Source: Peromyscus leucopus
Lineage: Eukaryota > Chordata > Mammalia > Rodentia > Cricetidae
NCBI RefSeq assembly: GCF_004664715.2
Contig: NC_051083.1
Location: forward strand, 113,546,347-113,610,346
Direction: 5' to 3'
Length of the DNA stretch: 64,000 nucleotides
Shown here: positions 63,261 to 64,000 of the stretch, piece after piece
How the letters are laid out: the number at the start of each line of letters is the position of its first letter
Numbering within the stretch: the first letter of the stretch is position 1
Position numbers and translations under genes: made by a program
Notes under the pieces: model-generated
Databases searched by the model: none
The model's input: only the letters and a program-made list of their open reading frames with translations
Told to the model about the DNA's origin: nothing

Positions 63261-64000
63261 AGGGGAGACGCTGCAACCACAATGCCAGGGATGTCTACCT
63301 AGAGCTTCCTTCCAGCTTCTGCCCCAAACCTGTGTGTGCCTTCAGTATGCTGCTCCCACCTGAGGACTCGCGCTCAGCGGGCCGAGGTTGGGACGCTGTG
63401 TCCAATACCTCCCACCCCAGCATCAGGAGCCTTAGTTATGGACAATCTTGCCCCGTTAGTGAGAGCCGGTGATACGCCTTGACCACCCAGGGAGACTGAG
63501 AGAATTCACATCCCAGCCTAGTGCTTGAGGAAGGGGGCACCTCCCTGCCCGAGTTCTGGCCCATCAGAGAGCCTCTGGGCTTTGTATCAACCTTCTGCAG
63601 GTGGAGGGCTTGGAACTAAACTCTTTCATCTCAGGTGAGGGATGCGTCCTAAGTAGAAAGCCCAGCTACAGGCCAATAACTACTTTAAAACATGTCTGTT
63701 CCATAATGCCCACGTTGACGGTATCTCTCGCCCAAACTTCTGCTGCCAAGACCTTATTTACTCACCAGACTGGAAGCTCTTTGAAGGAGGTCCCTGTTCC
63801 TTTACCCTAGCTCACTCAATGGATCTCTTGTGATTGGCAGATAACTGGATGTGTTTGTTAACTGCCCGCCTTTTGTGACTTAAGGTTGTACACTGGCGAG
63901 GGCCAGGACCAGATCGGGATTATTAGCTTGTACCAAGCACAGCATGGTGCCCGAACGATTTTTGAAAGGGCAATCAATGGTTTTTGAAACTGATGAAAGT
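63261..64000. other. Flank of the CpG island; no feature recognised
   Basis: GC content falls back toward average. I see no recognised repeat and no exon I can support. Confidence 0.4.

Overview
The window is rodent nuclear DNA, packed with rodent-specific retroposons: B1, B2, B3, B4 and ID SINEs, L1, MT/ORR1-type MaLR LTRs, ERV solo LTRs and a URR1-type hAT relic. The youngest B1 copies share an unusual 3' diagnostic block (AGGAAAGGCGCAAAGCTACA). From memory I associate it with cricetid rodents of the deer-mouse type; that species guess is tentative.

One protein-coding gene is recognised with high confidence: Utp14a (U3 snoRNP / small-subunit processome component). It lies on the + strand in 15 coding exons from 37043 to 59232. 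I joined the exons by hand. Every intron is GT-AG, the coding exons total 2310 nt, and they give one intact frame of 769 codons plus a stop. The intron-rich structure marks this as the parental X-linked-type gene and not a Utp14b-like retrocopy. A CpG-rich promoter lies directly upstream (about 36760-37085). An AATAAA signal follows the stop at 59336.

Layout. 1-120: AT-rich sequence. 121-5155: a long, 5'-truncated, decayed L1 (+). 5189-36450: gene-free repeat-rich intergenic DNA. It includes an antisense L1 5' end with tandem promoter-like monomers (29030-31180), a solo LTR with a perfect 6-bp target duplication (27186-27568), and several nested insertions. 36570-37085: G-rich tract and Utp14a promoter. 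37043-59360: Utp14a, whose introns carry many SINEs, a 290-bp polypyrimidine tract and a strong CTCF-like motif in intron 12. 59360-61700: intergenic repeats. 61720-63260: a second, strong CpG island with no recognisable coding exon. It is possibly the promoter of the next gene; BCORL1 follows UTP14A in the mammalian order as I recall it. 63260-64000: apparently unique DNA.

No bacterial-style system, CRISPR array, functional tRNA/rRNA gene or novel multigene system is visible. The points of interest are regulatory and repeat-structural: the CTCF-like site and hairpin in intron 12, the orphan CpG island, composite SINE insertions, and microsatellites born inside SINEs. Class-level repeat names come from sequence I recognise by eye. 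Subfamily names and ends (plus or minus about 10-20 bp) need a repeat-library search.
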